Assembly: GCF_022524345.1 (NCBI RefSeq)
Contig: NZ_JAKWJU010000002.1
Location: forward strand, 3,944,501 to 4,008,500
Source: Streptomyces marispadix
Lineage (GTDB): Bacteria > Actinomycetota > Actinomycetes > Streptomycetales > Streptomycetaceae
Length of the DNA stretch: 64,000 nt
Direction of reading: 5' to 3'
The notes under the pieces are model-generated. The model was given only the letters and a program-made list of their open reading frames with translations, was not told where the DNA came from and searched no databases. Positions 46,446 to 54,818 of this stretch are shown here, piece by piece. The position numbers and the translations under genes are program-made. Every line of letters begins with the position of its first letter. Position 1 is the first letter of the stretch.

Positions 46446-47585
46446 GTGGCCGGGACGCCGGTGCACCGGCTTGGGGTGGGGCACTTGGACGACGAGGACG
46501 CCAGGGAAGCGGTACGGCGTCATCTCGAACGGCGTGGGGAACTGGCGCAGGCGGGTCCGCCGCCCACCTGGTCGCTCACCCGGCACACCCTGGTGACGGG
46601 CCGGGTCGTACGCAGCATCGAGAGCCGTATGGAGAGGCCGGAGAAGGAGCCCGGCGACTTCGGCCTTTCGGACCGTCCGGTCTACGACGTCCTCGCCGAC
46701 TACCGCCTCGATCCGCCGCGGGACCCTTCGCAGCCGACGATGCTGCGGCTGGTCAAGCGCGGATCGGAGGCGGTGGAGCCCTGCCGGCGCTGCGACGGCG
46801 GCAAGGTCGGATGCCCGGAGTGCTCGGGCCGTAAGACGGTGCGCTGCGACCGCCGTATCGAGTGCGAGGTGTGCGGCGGGGTCGACTCCTGCCTCAACTG
46901 CCGGTCGGGCGACAGCGATAAGGACTCCGAGGCGGGCTCCGAGGCGGCGCGGCCCGCGCCCGTACGTACGGAGAAGCGCCTCACCTGCGCCGAGTGCGGA
47001 GAGCGGGGCGCCGCCTGCCGCTCGTGCCTGGGCAGAGGCGAGGTCGACTGCCTCGAGTGTGAGGGCACGGGCCGCCGGGACTGTCCCCGATGCGACCGCG
47101 CCGGCACGGTGGCCCACGACGACTGCGAGGGCACCGGAATCTTCACCACCTGGATCGGGGGCACCATCGGCCGGAGCCCCGATACGAAGCCCCTGCGGTG
47201 GCCGGAGCACGGCCTGTCCTGGTGGGCCCGGAACCGCGCGCGCCGCAACGGCAGTTGGCGTACGGCGGTGCTCGACGGCCGCGCCGGGGTCGCGTCCGTC
47301 GGCGAGCTGGACGACGAGGCGGTCAAGGGGCTGGAACCGCGAATGGCGAAGGCGGACGGCGAAGTCGCCCTCAGGGCCACCCTCGATGTGCTTCCGCTTG
47401 TCCGGGTCGACGTGCCGCTGCTGCCGCACCGTGTGCTCTACGCCCATCCCGCGCCGGCGGCGCACCCCGGGGCCACCGTGTACGGGGTGTTCGCCGTGCC
47501 GTCCCGGCAGCGGACCGTGCAGATCGCCGCCGCGGCCCTGGGAGCGCTGGCGGTACTCGCGTCGCTCTGGTGGTTCCTGTCGTAG
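46446..47585 (+). CDS. DnaJ-type zinc-finger protein with C-terminal membrane anchor
   Basis: The 379-residue protein starts with GTG (46446, or possibly 46476). Its middle contains repeated CxxC(x)G elements like the DnaJ cysteine-rich domain: [73 protein letters not shown], enough for several zinc sites. No J domain is present. A single helix ([21 protein letters not shown]) ends the chain, so the bulk is cytoplasmic and tail-anchored. It sits between mqnC and menG. A role in chaperoning or in assembling membrane enzymes is only a guess. Confidence 0.75.
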   Translation: MAGTPVHRLGVGHLDDEDAREAVRRHLERRGELAQAGPPPTWSLTRHTLVTGRVVRSIESRMERPEKEPGDFGLSDRPVYDVLADYRLDPPRDPSQPTMLRLVKRGSEAVEPCRRCDGGKVGCPECSGRKTVRCDRRIECEVCGGVDSCLNCRSGDSDKDSEAGSEAARPAPVRTEKRLTCAECGERGAACRSCLGRGEVDCLECEGTGRRDCPRCDRAGTVAHDDCEGTGIFTTWIGGTIGRSPDTKPLRWPEHGLSWWARNRARRNGSWRTAVLDGRAGVASVGELDDEAVKGLEPRMAKADGEVALRATLDVLPLVRVDVPLLPHRVLYAHPAPAAHPGATVYGVFAVPSRQRTVQIAAAALGALAVLASLWWFLS

Positions 47586-47691
47586 CCGCGCTGCCGCGTC
47601 TGCCGCGCATGTGCGATCCGCTGTGCCGTCCGCTGTGCAGTCCGTGGACCCCGCCGCCGCGCCTCGCCGGGCGTGCCGACACAATGGCCGT

Positions 47692-48384
47692 GTGACCCGC
47701 GCATCACTGGAAAAGCAGCCGCAGGCAGTCGCCGCGATGTTCGACGACGTCGCCGCGCGGTACGACCTCACCAACGACGTGCTCTCCCTCGGGCAGACGC
47801 GGCTGTGGCGTCGGGCCGTCGCCCGCGCCGTGGACGCGCGGCCCGGTGAGCGCGTCCTCGATCTCGCCGCGGGCACGGGCACCTCGTCGCAGCCGTTCGC
47901 CGCGGCGGGCGCCTACACCGTGCCGTGCGACTTCAGCCTCGGAATGCTGGCGGAGGGCAAGAAGCGCCATCCGTGGATGCCGTTCACCGCCGGGGACGCG
48001 ACCCGACTGCCGTTCGGCGACGGGGTGTTCGACGCCGTGACGATCTCGTTCGGGCTGCGCAACGTGCAGGACGTCGACGGTGCGCTGCGCGAGATGCACC
48101 GGGTGACCGCGCCCGGCGGCCGGGTCGTCATCTGCGAGTTCAGCCACCCGACGTGGGCGCCGTTCCGCACCGTCTACACCGAGTATCTGATGCGGGCGCT
48201 GCCTCCGGTCGCCAGGGCCGTCTCCTCCAGCCCCGACGCATACGTCTATCTCGCGGAGTCGATCCGTGCCTGGCCCGACCAGCCCGCGCTCGCCCGCCGC
48301 CTCCAGGACGCGGGCTGGGCGAAGGCCGCCTGGCGGAATCTGACGGGCGGCGTCGTGGCACTGCACCGCGGTGTACGCCCCTAG
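47692..48384 (+). CDS. menG: Demethylmenaquinone methyltransferase
   Basis: The 230-residue enzyme shows the UbiE/MenG family pattern: [20 protein letters not shown], the SAM-binding [35 protein letters not shown], the catalytic-region [12 protein letters not shown] and a [14 protein letters not shown] stretch. It methylates demethylmenaquinone, the last step of menaquinone synthesis. It starts with GTG 47692. Its neighbours, two futalosine-pathway genes and a menaquinone reductase gene, support menaquinone rather than ubiquinone. Confidence 0.93.
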   Translation: MTRASLEKQPQAVAAMFDDVAARYDLTNDVLSLGQTRLWRRAVARAVDARPGERVLDLAAGTGTSSQPFAAAGAYTVPCDFSLGMLAEGKKRHPWMPFTAGDATRLPFGDGVFDAVTISFGLRNVQDVDGALREMHRVTAPGGRVVICEFSHPTWAPFRTVYTEYLMRALPPVARAVSSSPDAYVYLAESIRAWPDQPALARRLQDAGWAKAAWRNLTGGVVALHRGVRP

Positions 48385-48551
48385 GACACCGGGGCGTGAC
48401 CGCCGCCGACGCCAAGGCGTACGCCCGTGACCCGTGACCCTCAACCCGTAGCCGTCAGGGGCCCGAGGCAAGCCCGGCGCCCCTGGACCGACGGTCCCGG
48501 CCGTCCTCATAGACTGCAACTGCCCAGTACCCAGCCTTTGCGGGAGTCCTC

Positions 48552-49835
48552 GTGACCGACACCGTCACCTCCGAGCGGACCGCTGATGTGATCGTCGTAG
48601 GTGCCGGCCCCGCCGGGGCCACCACCGCCTACCACCTCGCCCGCAGCGGCCTGGACGTGCTCCTGCTGGAGAAGACCGCGTTCCCGCGCGAGAAGGTGTG
48701 CGGCGACGGCCTTACGCCGCGCGCCGCCAAGCAGTTGACCGCGATGGGCATCGACATCTCCGAGGAGGCGGGCTGGCTGCGCAACAAGGGCCTGCGCATC
48801 ATCGGCGGCGGTCAGCGCCTGGAGCTGGACTGGCCGGAGCTGGCCAGCTACCCCGACTACGGACTCGTGCGCAAGCGCGACGACTTCGACGAGCAGCTCG
48901 CCCGGCAGGCCGAGAAGGCCGGTGCCCGGATGTACGAGCGCTGCAATGTCGGCGAGCCGATCCTCGACGCCGCGGGCCGCATCACCGGCGTACACGCCAA
49001 GCTCGGCGAGGAGAAGACGCCGGTCACCTTCCACGCGCCGCTCGTCGTCGCCGCGGACGGCAACTCCACGCGCCTGTCCGTGAAGATGGGCCTGCACAGG
49101 CGCGAGGACCGGCCCATGGGCGTGGCCGTGCGCACGTACTTCACCTCGCCCCGCCACGACGACGACTATCTGGAGTCCTGGCTGGAGCTGTGGGACAGGC
49201 GCGGCGGTCAGGACCGTCTGCTGCCCGGCTACGGCTGGGTGTTCGGCATGGGCGACGGCACCAGCAACGTCGGCCTCGGCGTCCTCAACACCTCGGAGGA
49301 CTTCAAGGAGCTGGACTGGCGGGAGATCCTCAAGGCGTGGACGGCGTCCATGCCCGAGGAGTGGGGCTACACCCCGGAGAACATGACGGGCCCCATCCGC
49401 GGTGCCGCGCTCCCGATGGCCTTCAACCGGCAGCCGCACTACACGCGTGGGCTGTTGCTCGTCGGCGATGCGGGCGGCCTGGTGAACCCGTTCAACGGCG
49501 AAGGCATCGCATACGCCATGGAGTCGGCTGTCATCGCCGCGGAGACCATCGTCCAGGCGCAGGCACGCGCCACTCCCGCACAGCGCGAACTGGCCCTGCG
49601 CCGCTACCCGAAGATCCTCAAGGAGACCTACGGGGGCTACTACACGCTGGGCCGCGCCTTCGTGAAGCTCATCGGCAATCCGAAGGTGATGAAGGTGGCG
49701 ACGGAGCGCGGTCTGTCCCACCCGCTGCTGATGCGCTTCGCGTTGAAGATGCTCGCCAATCTGACGGACCCGTCGGGCGGCGACGCGATGGACCGCGTCA
49801 TCAACGGGCTCAGCAAGGTCGCGCCGCGAGCGTAG
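48552..49835 (+). CDS. menJ: Menaquinone reductase MenJ (geranylgeranyl reductase family)
   Basis: The 427-residue flavoprotein has the FAD motif VIVVGAGPAGATTAYHLARS, the CGDGLTPRA motif of geranylgeranyl reductases, and LLVGDAGGLVNPFNGEGIAY for the second FAD contact. In mycobacteria the corresponding MenJ saturates one isoprene unit of menaquinone; in Streptomyces the menaquinones are partly hydrogenated, which fits. A role on other geranylgeranyl lipids cannot be excluded. The GTG start lies 10 bases after GGGAG. It is close to menG and to the nuo operon whose quinone it modifies. Confidence 0.87.
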   Translation: MTDTVTSERTADVIVVGAGPAGATTAYHLARSGLDVLLLEKTAFPREKVCGDGLTPRAAKQLTAMGIDISEEAGWLRNKGLRIIGGGQRLELDWPELASYPDYGLVRKRDDFDEQLARQAEKAGARMYERCNVGEPILDAAGRITGVHAKLGEEKTPVTFHAPLVVAADGNSTRLSVKMGLHRREDRPMGVAVRTYFTSPRHDDDYLESWLELWDRRGGQDRLLPGYGWVFGMGDGTSNVGLGVLNTSEDFKELDWREILKAWTASMPEEWGYTPENMTGPIRGAALPMAFNRQPHYTRGLLLVGDAGGLVNPFNGEGIAYAMESAVIAAETIVQAQARATPAQRELALRRYPKILKETYGGYYTLGRAFVKLIGNPKVMKVATERGLSHPLLMRFALKMLANLTDPSGGDAMDRVINGLSKVAPRA

Positions 49836-49985
49836 CGACTCCCCCCGGGCGCGCCGGCCCGAGGAAGCCGAACCCGTCGGCGGTACCGGCCAGTTCGCGG
49901 AGACCGTCGGCTCCCGCCTCGCGCGGGGTGCCGAGCGGGAGGCGGCCCTCCGCGACCGCCGCGCCCGGCCGGGCGCCGCCCCGCA

Positions 49986-50993
49986 TCACGCGGTCGGCAG
50001 CGCCTCGCCCGTGGGTGACGCCTGCTCCAGCAGCGCAGAGCCCAGAGTGCCCAGCGTATGGCGGACGTTGCCGCCCGCACGATGCGAGGTGATCAGGCCC
50101 GCGTCCCGGAGGACCGCCGTATGGTGCGAGGCCGTGGCCGGTGAGACGTCGAGGTGGCGGGCCAGCTCCGATGTGGTGCATCCCGAGGCGACCATTTCCA
50201 GGGCCGCGGCGCGGGTCCGGCCGAGCAGTGCCGCACAGGGGTTCTGCCGGCTCTCCGGGCGCCGTCGCCGCTCGGCGTCCGCCCACCCCGACTCGTGCTG
50301 GACCGGGTAGACGAGCACCGGCTGGAGGGCCGGATCGCGCAGCGTCACGGGATTGCGCCGGCAGAAGAACGACGGGACGAGGCGCAGGCCGCGCCCGTGC
50401 AGACACATGTCGCGGTCCACGCGGGTACCCCGCAGCTCCAGTACGGGGGGCTCCCAGCTCAGATTCGGATGGAGACCGTCGAGCAGTCCCGCGACGCCGC
50501 CGTTCAGCATGCGCTGGGCGCGCTCCGCACGGTCCGCCTCCAAGTGGCCCCGGATCTGCGACTGGTACGGGGCGAGGGCCAGCTCGTGGTAGCTGCCGAC
50601 CGCGTCGGCCAGACGCTCCAGGCCGCGAGGACCCACGTCCCTCGCCCACACCGGTACGTGGCGGCTCGCGGCGAGCCTGCGCATATCGGTGCGCAGCCGC
50701 TCGCGCGACGTGCGGCGGAGGGCTTCGAGGCCCGCCTCCAGCCCGTCGGCGGACTCGGAAGGAGTGAGGAAGTCCGGCGAATAGCCGCGGGGCGGCGCGA
50801 GCGGGAAGAGGAGGTTCCGCACGGATACCGGCAGCCGTGAGCGCGTGCGTTCCCGCCATCTTCCGAAGACCGTCTCTCCGTGGCGCTCCTGAAGCAGGTG
50901 CAGGCTGAGCAGCGTCTCCCACAACGGATCGAGTGCGCTCGCGACTTGAGTCCTCGCCAGGTCGTCGGCTCCGAAGTGGATGCGGATCGGCAT
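49986..50993 (-). CDS. ArsR-type winged-helix regulator with an N-terminal DUF5937-like domain
   Basis: The 335-residue protein starts at ATG 50993 with MPIRIHFGADDLARTQVA, the usual opening of this Streptomyces regulator family. About 240 residues of uncharacterised domain precede the C-terminal ArsR winged helix (RAAALEMVASGCTTSELARH, LDVSPATASHHTAVLRDAGL, ITSHRAGGNVRHTL). No metal-binding CVC motif is present. It is divergent from the amidase gene across 279 bases and might control it; that is inference. The frame stays open upstream on the minus strand but this is opposite the amidase gene. Confidence 0.8.
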   Translation of the reverse strand: MPIRIHFGADDLARTQVASALDPLWETLLSLHLLQERHGETVFGRWRERTRSRLPVSVRNLLFPLAPPRGYSPDFLTPSESADGLEAGLEALRRTSRERLRTDMRRLAASRHVPVWARDVGPRGLERLADAVGSYHELALAPYQSQIRGHLEADRAERAQRMLNGGVAGLLDGLHPNLSWEPPVLELRGTRVDRDMCLHGRGLRLVPSFFCRRNPVTLRDPALQPVLVYPVQHESGWADAERRRRPESRQNPCAALLGRTRAAALEMVASGCTTSELARHLDVSPATASHHTAVLRDAGLITSHRAGGNVRHTLGTLGSALLEQASPTGEALPTA

Positions 50994-51272
50994 GGCCGGT
51001 ACCTCTTTCTCTCCCCCGTGGCCCGAGGAGGACAAAGCTCCCCGGGATTCGTGCTTCCTCAGGATGCAGCGCCCGTGCGTTTCGCTGTCAACCTGTTCGT
51101 TCGCCGGACCCGTCGCCGCCTGCGCTTTTTGAGTCAGGTCGAACGGGTTTGGTGCGCGGGCGCACGCCGTGGAGTGTGGGACGTACGCACGGACACAGGG
51201 CCGGTCAGGGGCCCGACTGCCCCGCACCGTAAGGCTCTTGGTATCGCCACTAGGGAAACGGGGGGACACCTC

Positions 51273-52115
51273 ATGCCGAACATGACGTGGTTGGCCGATG
51301 TGCTCAGGCAGGGCGGCCTGAAGGTCCAGGAAGAGAACGGCTGGCAGACCCGCGGTCACGGCGAGATGGGTGACGTACGGGGAATCATGCTGCACCACAC
51401 CGCGGGCCCGGCGGAGGGCAACTACCCGAGCCTGAACATCGTCAGGGACGGCGACTCGTCGCTGCCGGGGCCCCGTGCCCAGTTGGGGCTGGGCCGGGAC
51501 GGCACCTGGATCGTCATCGCCGCCGGCATCGCGTACCACGCTGGCACGGGCGGCCCGTGGGAGAGCGTGCCGAAGAACGAGGGCAACGAGTACATGATCG
51601 GCGTGGAAGCGGAGTCGGTGGGCACCCGCCCGGACTGGACGCCCGAGCAGCTCGACGCGTACCCGCGCGGGGTCGCCGCCCTGCTCAAGCACGTGCACCA
51701 GCCTGCGTCGCGGGCCATCGGGCACAAGGAGTGGGCGCCCGAGCGGAAGAGCGATCCGGCGTTCTGGCCGGGCGACATGGACGGTTTCCGCACGGAGGTG
51801 GAGAAGCACCTCAACGGGCAGGGCGGTCCGGCGCCCGCGCCCTCTCCCGGCCAACCGCAGCCGGGAGGCCGGGAGTTCGGGACCTGGGGGACCGGGGTCA
51901 AGGTGCACAGCGAGCCCAAGCTGGACTCGCCCGTGGTGCACACCCTCAACGGGCCGACGAAGGTCACCGTCGACTTCCAGCGCCGCGGCGACCTCGTCGT
52001 CGCCGACGGCTTCAGCAATCCGTGGTGGGCGCACGTCCCGCAGTTCAACGGCTTCATGACGAACATCTACATCGATCACCCGGACTCCCTGCTGCCCGGA
52101 GTCCCCCAGAACTGA
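51273..52115 (+). CDS. N-acetylmuramoyl-L-alanine amidase (Amidase_2) without signal peptide
   Basis: The 280-residue protein begins MPNMTWLADVLRQGGLKV, which is not a signal peptide. The zinc amidase shows GIMLHHTAGPAEG (first His), YHAGTGGPW, NEYMIGVEAES and SRAIGHKEWAPERKSDP (second His and Lys). After a Pro/Gly linker, residues about 193-280 form an SH3-like module (WGTGVKVHSEPKLDSPVVHT ... NPWWAHVPQFNGF) that recurs almost identically in the next protein. It cleaves the muramoyl-L-Ala bond. The endolysin-like layout suggests a phage-derived or lysis-released enzyme. ATG 51273 follows GGGGGA. Confidence 0.87.
   Translation: MPNMTWLADVLRQGGLKVQEENGWQTRGHGEMGDVRGIMLHHTAGPAEGNYPSLNIVRDGDSSLPGPRAQLGLGRDGTWIVIAAGIAYHAGTGGPWESVPKNEGNEYMIGVEAESVGTRPDWTPEQLDAYPRGVAALLKHVHQPASRAIGHKEWAPERKSDPAFWPGDMDGFRTEVEKHLNGQGGPAPAPSPGQPQPGGREFGTWGTGVKVHSEPKLDSPVVHTLNGPTKVTVDFQRRGDLVVADGFSNPWWAHVPQFNGFMTNIYIDHPDSLLPGVPQN
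51849..52115 (+). repeat. 267-bp direct repeat, copy 1 (SH3-like module of the amidase)
   Basis: This segment and 52727-52993 align without gaps at a constant offset of 878 bases and are nearly identical, including silent positions, over about the first 150 bases. Both end exactly at their genes' stop codons. Confidence 0.9.
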
Positions 52116-52147
52116 GCCCGGCCGGAAGGACGACGCAAGGGAGCACC

Positions 52148-52993
52148 ATGGCCCTCGAAGAGATCCGTGACTGGGGCAAGCGGCAACTGGCCCGCCTCGG
52201 CGACACGGAAGAGAAGGACACCGGGGACGCGCAGAGCGCGCAGAGTCCGCAGCAGTCCGCTCCCGCCGGAGCGGCGTCTACGAACCAGAGCAGTCCGCAG
52301 CAGACCAGGGGGAAGTCCATGGCCTACGACCTCGAAGCAGCAAAGACGGTCTACCGGGTCGGCCGGGAGATGAACGTCAACGACAAGGTGATGCTGTCCG
52401 CGTTCGAGACCGGAATCGTGGAATCGGGGATGCGCAACCTCAACCACGGCGACAGCGACTCGCTCGGCGTCTTCCAGCAGCGGCCGTCGCAGGGCTGGGG
52501 CACTCCCGAGCAGATCCTGGACGTGAGTCATGCGTCGCGCTCGTACTTCGAGCGGGCCGTCGCGTCCGACGCGAAGGACAAGAACCAGTCCACCGGGCAC
52601 CTCGCGCAGAGCGTGCAGCGCTCCGCCTACCCCGAGAGGTACGACCAGGCCGAGGGAGAGGCACGCCGGTTGCTCCAGCAGACGGCGGCGGCAGTGGACG
52701 GCGGCGCGCCGCCGCAGCCCGGTCCGGGCCAACCGCAGCCGGGGGGCCGGGAGTTCGGGACCTGGGGGACCGGGGTCAAGGTGCACAGCGAGCCCAAGCT
52801 GGACTCGCCCGTGGTGCACACCCTCAACGGGCCGACGAAGGTCACCGTCGACTTCCAGCAGCGCGGCGACCTCGTCAACACCGAAGGTTTCAGCAATCCG
52901 TGGTGGGCGCACGTCCCGCAGTTCAACGGCTTCATGACGAACATCTTCATCGACCACCCGGACGCCCTGCTCCCGGATGTGCCGCAGCGCTGA
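52148..52993 (+). CDS. Phage-tail-lysozyme-like hydrolase sharing the amidase C-terminal module
   Basis: The 281-residue protein starts at ATG 52148, 32 bases after the amidase stop, behind AAGGGAG. A charged, Gln/Ser-rich region of 55 residues is followed by a lysozyme-like domain with AFETGIVESGMRNLNHGDSD and SLGVFQQRPSQGWGTPEQIL; the Glu in ESGM is the likely catalytic residue. This unit is known from actinomycete and phage tail-lysozyme proteins. The last 88 residues repeat the amidase's SH3-like module. There is no signal peptide. The two genes form an operon of muralytic enzymes, possibly attacking different peptidoglycan bonds with the same targeting module. Confidence 0.82.
   Translation: MALEEIRDWGKRQLARLGDTEEKDTGDAQSAQSPQQSAPAGAASTNQSSPQQTRGKSMAYDLEAAKTVYRVGREMNVNDKVMLSAFETGIVESGMRNLNHGDSDSLGVFQQRPSQGWGTPEQILDVSHASRSYFERAVASDAKDKNQSTGHLAQSVQRSAYPERYDQAEGEARRLLQQTAAAVDGGAPPQPGPGQPQPGGREFGTWGTGVKVHSEPKLDSPVVHTLNGPTKVTVDFQQRGDLVNTEGFSNPWWAHVPQFNGFMTNIFIDHPDALLPDVPQR
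52727..52993 (+). repeat. 267-bp direct repeat, copy 2 (SH3-like module of the lysozyme-like protein)
   Basis: Second copy of the direct repeat that starts at 51849. The main differences cluster at the residues around RGDLV and in the last 12 residues. Confidence 0.9.
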
Positions 52994-53050
52994 CGGAGGT
53001 TGCGGCCGACTGCCGCCGACGCGGCGGCACGACAGGCCGGGAGAACGACG

Positions 53051-53095
53051 AAGGGGCCCGCCGCCGCCCGGACCCGGGCGGCGGCGGGCCCCTTT
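53051..53095. terminator. Long hairpin with T-tail after the muralytic operon
   Basis: Two complementary 21-base arms (53051-53071 and 53074-53094) are separated by two bases; in practice the loop will open further. TTT follows. It lies between the lysozyme-like gene and the opposing NlpC/P60 gene. Confidence 0.85.
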
Positions 53096-53159
53096 CGCGT
53101 GTTCTGGTGCCGGTCGCGTCCTTCGGCGCGGCCGGACCCGTCGGCGTGGACCGGAGCCG

Positions 53160-53933
53160 TCAGAGGAGGCGCATCGCGCCCGTCGGCGGGTCGTAGTCCA
53201 GCGGCTTCTCCACGACGCCCGTGGAGGAGTTCTGCGCGCCGATGAACTTGCCGTCGCCTACGTAGACCCCGACGTGGTAGGCGCTGCCCGAGCCGCCCCA
53301 GTAGAGGAGGTCGCCCTGCTGGAGCGAGTCCATGGAGACGGACGTGCCCTGGGTGGACTGCGCCTGCGAGGTACGCGGCAGGCTCACGCCGAGCTGCTTG
53401 AAGGCCGCCTGGGTCAGGCCCGAGCAGTCGTAGGCGGAGGGCCCGCTGGCGCCCATCACATAGGACTTGCCGACCTGGGCCTTGAGGAAGCTGATGAGCC
53501 CGGCGACGTTGCCGCTGCCCGCGGAGAGGGTGGTGCGCTCGCTGGTGCGCGAAGCGCGGTCCGCGGCGGCCTCCTTGCGCGCGGCCTCCGCCTTGCGCTT
53601 CGCCGCCTCGGCCTTCTTGCGGGCCGTGTGCGCCGCGTCCTGCGCGCTGTCGGCGGCCTTGGCCTCTGCCTGGTCCACCTGGCGCTGTAGCGCGTTGGTC
53701 TTGAGCGAGTCGGCCGCCTTCGCCGTCGACTGTTCGACGGTGTGGCTCGCGGAGGCCAATTCGACTGTCTCGGCGGCTTCATCCTGCTTCTCGGCTGCCG
53801 AGGACGCCGGGGAGATGGCCGTGGTGAGTGCGACCGCTCCCAAGACGCCGCCGGTCGCCCCCGCGCGCAGCGCCCTGTTCACGTTGCTGCTGCGGGGTTT
53901 CCGGTGTCTGGGTATGTGAGCGTTCCGGGACAT
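53160..53933 (-). CDS. Secreted NlpC/P60 peptidoglycan hydrolase
   Basis: The 257-residue protein begins with a basic region (MSRNAHIPRHRKPRSSNVNR) and a hydrophobic segment ending near SPASSAAE, a plausible long signal peptide. Residues about 55-140 are an Ala/Lys/Glu/Arg-rich coiled coil. The C-terminal NlpC/P60 domain has the catalytic Cys in SAYDCSGLTQAAF, His in AYHVGVYVGDGKFIGA and the usual SLQQGDLLYW. It cleaves D-Glu-diaminopimelate-type bonds in stem peptides. I start at ATG 53933; the frame continues upstream through a structured leader, which I regard as untranslated. In Streptomyces such a gene is found beside nuoA. Confidence 0.87.
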   Translation of the reverse strand: MSRNAHIPRHRKPRSSNVNRALRAGATGGVLGAVALTTAISPASSAAEKQDEAAETVELASASHTVEQSTAKAADSLKTNALQRQVDQAEAKAADSAQDAAHTARKKAEAAKRKAEAARKEAAADRASRTSERTTLSAGSGNVAGLISFLKAQVGKSYVMGASGPSAYDCSGLTQAAFKQLGVSLPRTSQAQSTQGTSVSMDSLQQGDLLYWGGSGSAYHVGVYVGDGKFIGAQNSSTGVVEKPLDYDPPTGAMRLL

Positions 53934-54043
53934 GGGGCATGGATAGCAGGGCGGGGATGATCCGTTCAAAGAAGGTGCGATGCGCCACAGTGGCGCCGGT
54001 TTCGTCCAGTTGAGCCGGAGTCGATCTTCGAAGGTCTCGAAAC

Positions 54044-54088
54044 GGTCACGGCCTTGCGCCCAACTACGGGGCTGTGACCAGGTAGTTG
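54044..54088 (-). promoter_or_regulatory. Candidate pseudoknot or switch in the NlpC/P60 leader
   Basis: Read on the minus strand, four segments interleave: CAACTAC (54088-54082), GGTCAC (54079-54074), GTAGTTG (54067-54061) and GTGACC (54049-54044). The first pairs perfectly with the third and the second with the fourth, with a further GCC/GGC match. Such crossing pairs form either a pseudoknot or two mutually exclusive hairpins. It lies 110 bases upstream of the start codon. Confidence 0.45.
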
Positions 54089-54104
54089 TCCGTATTGCGC
54101 GCAT

Positions 54105-54597
54105 CTCCGTCGGCGCATATCACCCCGCAGGGGGTCTCGGCAAAGGTGGCAGGGGCTGCCATCGAGCCCTGTGGCGCAGGTCACTCGCCCACTGTCAACT
54201 CTGTTCATGAATGGGCGTTTGATCCGATGTCATCCCCTTTTGTGATGCGGAGATCCGATGCGTGAAGCGTGAAGGAAGTGATCAACGCGGGGTGTTTGTG
54301 CTGCCGTTCACGAACACCCCCCGTCGCCGCCGGGAGGCGATCAGCGGGCGAGTCACTCGAAGGGTGCTTTCCGGGCAGGGTGTACCGGGTCTCGTTCCCG
54401 CTGCGCGCGGGTCTCGTTCGGATATCGGTTGGCGGGGCTCGCCGTGAATTCGCCCCCGCACTCTCCGGGCCCCTCGCCCCCGCTCCGAGGCGCGCGAACG
54501 CCTCTCGTGGGGCCAGTTGGCGACGGGTGCGACGAAAGGCCTTGCGACCCTTCGCAATTGAAGATCGTCATCCCTCTGACGTGCGGTTTCGATGCCG
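54105..54597. other. Intergenic region between NlpC/P60 and the nuo promoter
   Basis: The left end is the beginning of the NlpC/P60 leader; TTGACA on the minus strand at 54198-54193 could be its -35 box, without a clear -10. Short forward and reverse open frames here have no recognisable content. I see nothing else from about 54240 to 54597. Confidence 0.4.
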
Positions 54598-54646
54598 CGT
54601 GTTGGAGATCACAAACTCCTACAGGGACCCCGTGTCGCAGATCACA
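54598..54646 (+). promoter_or_regulatory. Two CRP-like boxes upstream of nuoA
   Basis: CGTGT-N6-TCACA occurs at 54598-54613 and again at 54631-54646, each followed by AA and each containing AGATCACAA. The centres are 33 bases apart, about three helical turns. The pattern matches the CRP/FNR half-site arrangement. Confidence 0.55.
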
Positions 54647-54657
54647 AGCCCCAGGCA

Positions 54658-54663
54658 TAGGAT
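54658..54663 (+). promoter_or_regulatory. Probable -10 box of the nuo operon
   Basis: TAGGAT fits the TANNNT core and lies between the CRP-like boxes and a Rex-like dyad, with the start codon 156 bases further on. The -35 region would overlap the second CRP-like box. Confidence 0.45.
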
Positions 54664-54678
54664 GCCTCCCGCAAGGGC

Positions 54679-54696
54679 TTGTGAACTGCCTCACAT
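54679..54696 (+). promoter_or_regulatory. Rex-like operator (or CRP-type box) in the nuo leader
   Basis: TTGTGAACTGCCTCACAT matches the Streptomyces Rex operator TTGTGAA-N4-TTCACAA at 12 of 14 defined positions with exact spacing. It also contains a perfect TGTGA-N6-TCACA. It starts 15 bases after the -10 box, where binding would block transcription. Rex senses NADH/NAD+, the substrate couple of complex I. Confidence 0.65.
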
Positions 54697-54818
54697 AGAA
54701 GCGATCTTCATGGAGGCGGGACATTCGCCCGGCGGACAGCCGGCAGTCAGCGTCGACGGCCCTCCGGTCCCACCGGTCCGGTAGGGGCCCCAGGGTCGAC
54801 TGGAAGGAGCGGGGAGCG

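Noticed and set aside
53934..54240. c-di-AMP (ydaO) riboswitch in the NlpC/P60 leader
   Set aside because: The class is known near actinobacterial cell-wall genes, but its conserved segments are not present; I report only the crossing helices.
54353..54724. A 123-codon minus-strand gene in the gap before nuoA
   Set aside because: It lies across the nuo promoter boxes and has no recognisable content or ribosome site.
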